Positions 61,576 to 62,037 of a stretch of DNA of 62,037 nt are shown piece after piece. The notes under the pieces are model-generated. The model worked only from the letters and a program-made list of their open reading frames with translations. It did no database searches and was not told the origin of the DNA. Position numbers and translations under genes: made by a program. Source of the stretch: Erythrobacter sp. WG (GTDB lineage: Bacteria; Pseudomonadota; Alphaproteobacteria; Sphingomonadales; Sphingomonadaceae); contig NZ_JAPFGY010000021.1 of assembly GCF_026586795.1 (NCBI RefSeq), positions 1 through 62,037 of the forward strand, read 5' to 3'. The first letter of the stretch is position 1, and every line of letters begins with the position of its first letter.

Positions 61576-62037
61576 TCACAGCCTTCGGTCGAATTGCCAC
61601 TCGAGCGCTTTCCAGCGATCGTAGAACTGGTCGGGAAGATTGAAAGGGGCCGCGCGCTGCACGGCGCGGATCGCGCGCTCGCAATGGAGGCCCGCCTGCG
61701 GACGGTTGCTTTCGGTGATGCTCGCCGGATCGGTGCGGCAGCGCGGCGTGCCCTTGAGCGTGCCGTCCGGGTTCAATTCCCACGAGACGGTCGAGACGAG
61801 CTGCTCGGCATCGAGACCGGATGGCGCGCTCCAGTTGGGGCGCAGCTGCCGGGTGATGGCGCTCGACAGCGCCGCGCGCTCGGCCGAACCGAACCGGGCT
61901 GCGGGTGCGCGCGTCTCCTGCGTGGTGGTGGACGAGCCCCTGCCCTCGAGGAAATCGTCGCCGATCCGGCTGCCGCCGGCAGGCCGCGCAGGCGCCGGGC
62001 GCGAAGGGGCGGGCGCGGCGCTGGGTCGGGCGGCGGG
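61576..62037 (-). CDS. tolA: TolA C-terminal part (5' end beyond window)
   Basis: The minus-strand frame is open to the window edge and gives the last 153 residues. A proline/alanine-rich linker (PSAAPAPSRPAPARPAGG) is followed by the TolA/TonB C-terminal domain: ITRQLRPNWSAP, VSTVSWELNPDGTLKG and NLPDQFYDRWKALEWQFD. TolA spans the periplasm and couples TolQR proton-motive energy to TolB and Pal. The order tolA-tolB-pal is the standard one; the N-terminal membrane helix is outside the window. Confidence 0.9.
   Translation of the reverse strand, partial: PAARPSAAPAPSRPAPARPAGGSRIGDDFLEGRGSSTTTQETRAPAARFGSAERAALSSAITRQLRPNWSAPSGLDAEQLVSTVSWELNPDGTLKGTPRCRTDPASITESNRPQAGLHCERAIRAVQRAAPFNLPDQFYDRWKALEWQFDRRL

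Noticed and set aside
1..62037. CRISPR arrays, rRNA genes, prophage structural genes or insertion sequences
   Set aside because: No regularly spaced long repeats, rRNA sequence, capsid/tail proteins or terminal inverted repeats with transposases were found on reading both strands.

Overview
The window (about 62 kb, very GC-rich, dense overlapping stop/start junctions, many GTG/TTG starts) looks like a chromosomal segment of an alphaproteobacterium of the order Sphingomonadales, probably an Erythrobacteraceae-type organism. This is inferred from protein character: numerous TonB-dependent receptors, a PdeM-type nuclease, a single long RelA/SpoT homologue, an AceE-like transketolase, and the Tol-Pal genes. 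No phage structural genes, insertion sequences, rRNA or CRISPR arrays were seen.

Layout. 1-5.2 kb: one tightly overlapping plus-strand operon with a YeiH-type exporter, GlpD, an NADPH:FMN reductase, a RibB-like protein that has lost most catalytic residues, and a SorA/SorB-type sulfite dehydrogenase pair. 5.2-6.4 kb: a parS site with a phased repeat array, a VIT-family metal transporter and a small protein. 6.4-22.8 kb: a galactose/galactoside catabolic locus. It has two GH43 glycosidases, a mutarotase, a TonB receptor, a complete oxidative (De Ley-Doudoroff) galactose pathway (Gal dehydrogenase, lactonase, DgoD, DgoK, DgoA), a FadR-type GntR regulator and a four-gene ABC sugar importer. Five copies of an AT-rich near-palindrome (consensus ATTTATMWKAYAAWW) lie in front of its transcription units and probably form one regulon. 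22.8-33.2 kb: an EEP-family lipoprotein, an ABC ATPase with an ABC-permease/M1-peptidase fusion, a TetR regulator with a tandem operator and its divergent FAD oxidoreductase, and an AceE-like transketolase. 33.5-39.9 kb: a TetR-controlled RND efflux operon (NodT, MFP, RND).

39.9-47.9 kb: an 8-kb segment bounded by an 18-bp direct repeat that equals the 3' end of the tRNA-Ser(GGA) gene at its right edge, so it is very probably an integrated genomic island. It has lower GC than its surroundings and carries an M14 carboxypeptidase, a two-permease ABC-2 system (one permease interrupted by an in-frame TAA), its ATPase and a TonB-dependent siderophore-type receptor; no integrase remains. 48-62 kb: core genes, including a cyclophilin, a second parS with a longer phased repeat array, a VOC protein, Rsh (RelA/SpoT), a MazE/Doc-type toxin-antitoxin pair, HemF, PdeM, IF-3 (start codon apparently ATA), an SLC13 transporter, a Met/Cys gamma-lyase-family enzyme, a degenerate SDR, a J-domain protein, and Pal, TolB and the C-terminus of TolA.

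The most unusual signal is the shared architecture of the two perfect parS sites (44 kb apart): each is followed on the same strand by GGGTCT repeats at an exact 11-bp period (3 copies and 5 copies). I do not know this arrangement as a described element. All coordinates and motifs were read by eye; no database search was possible.
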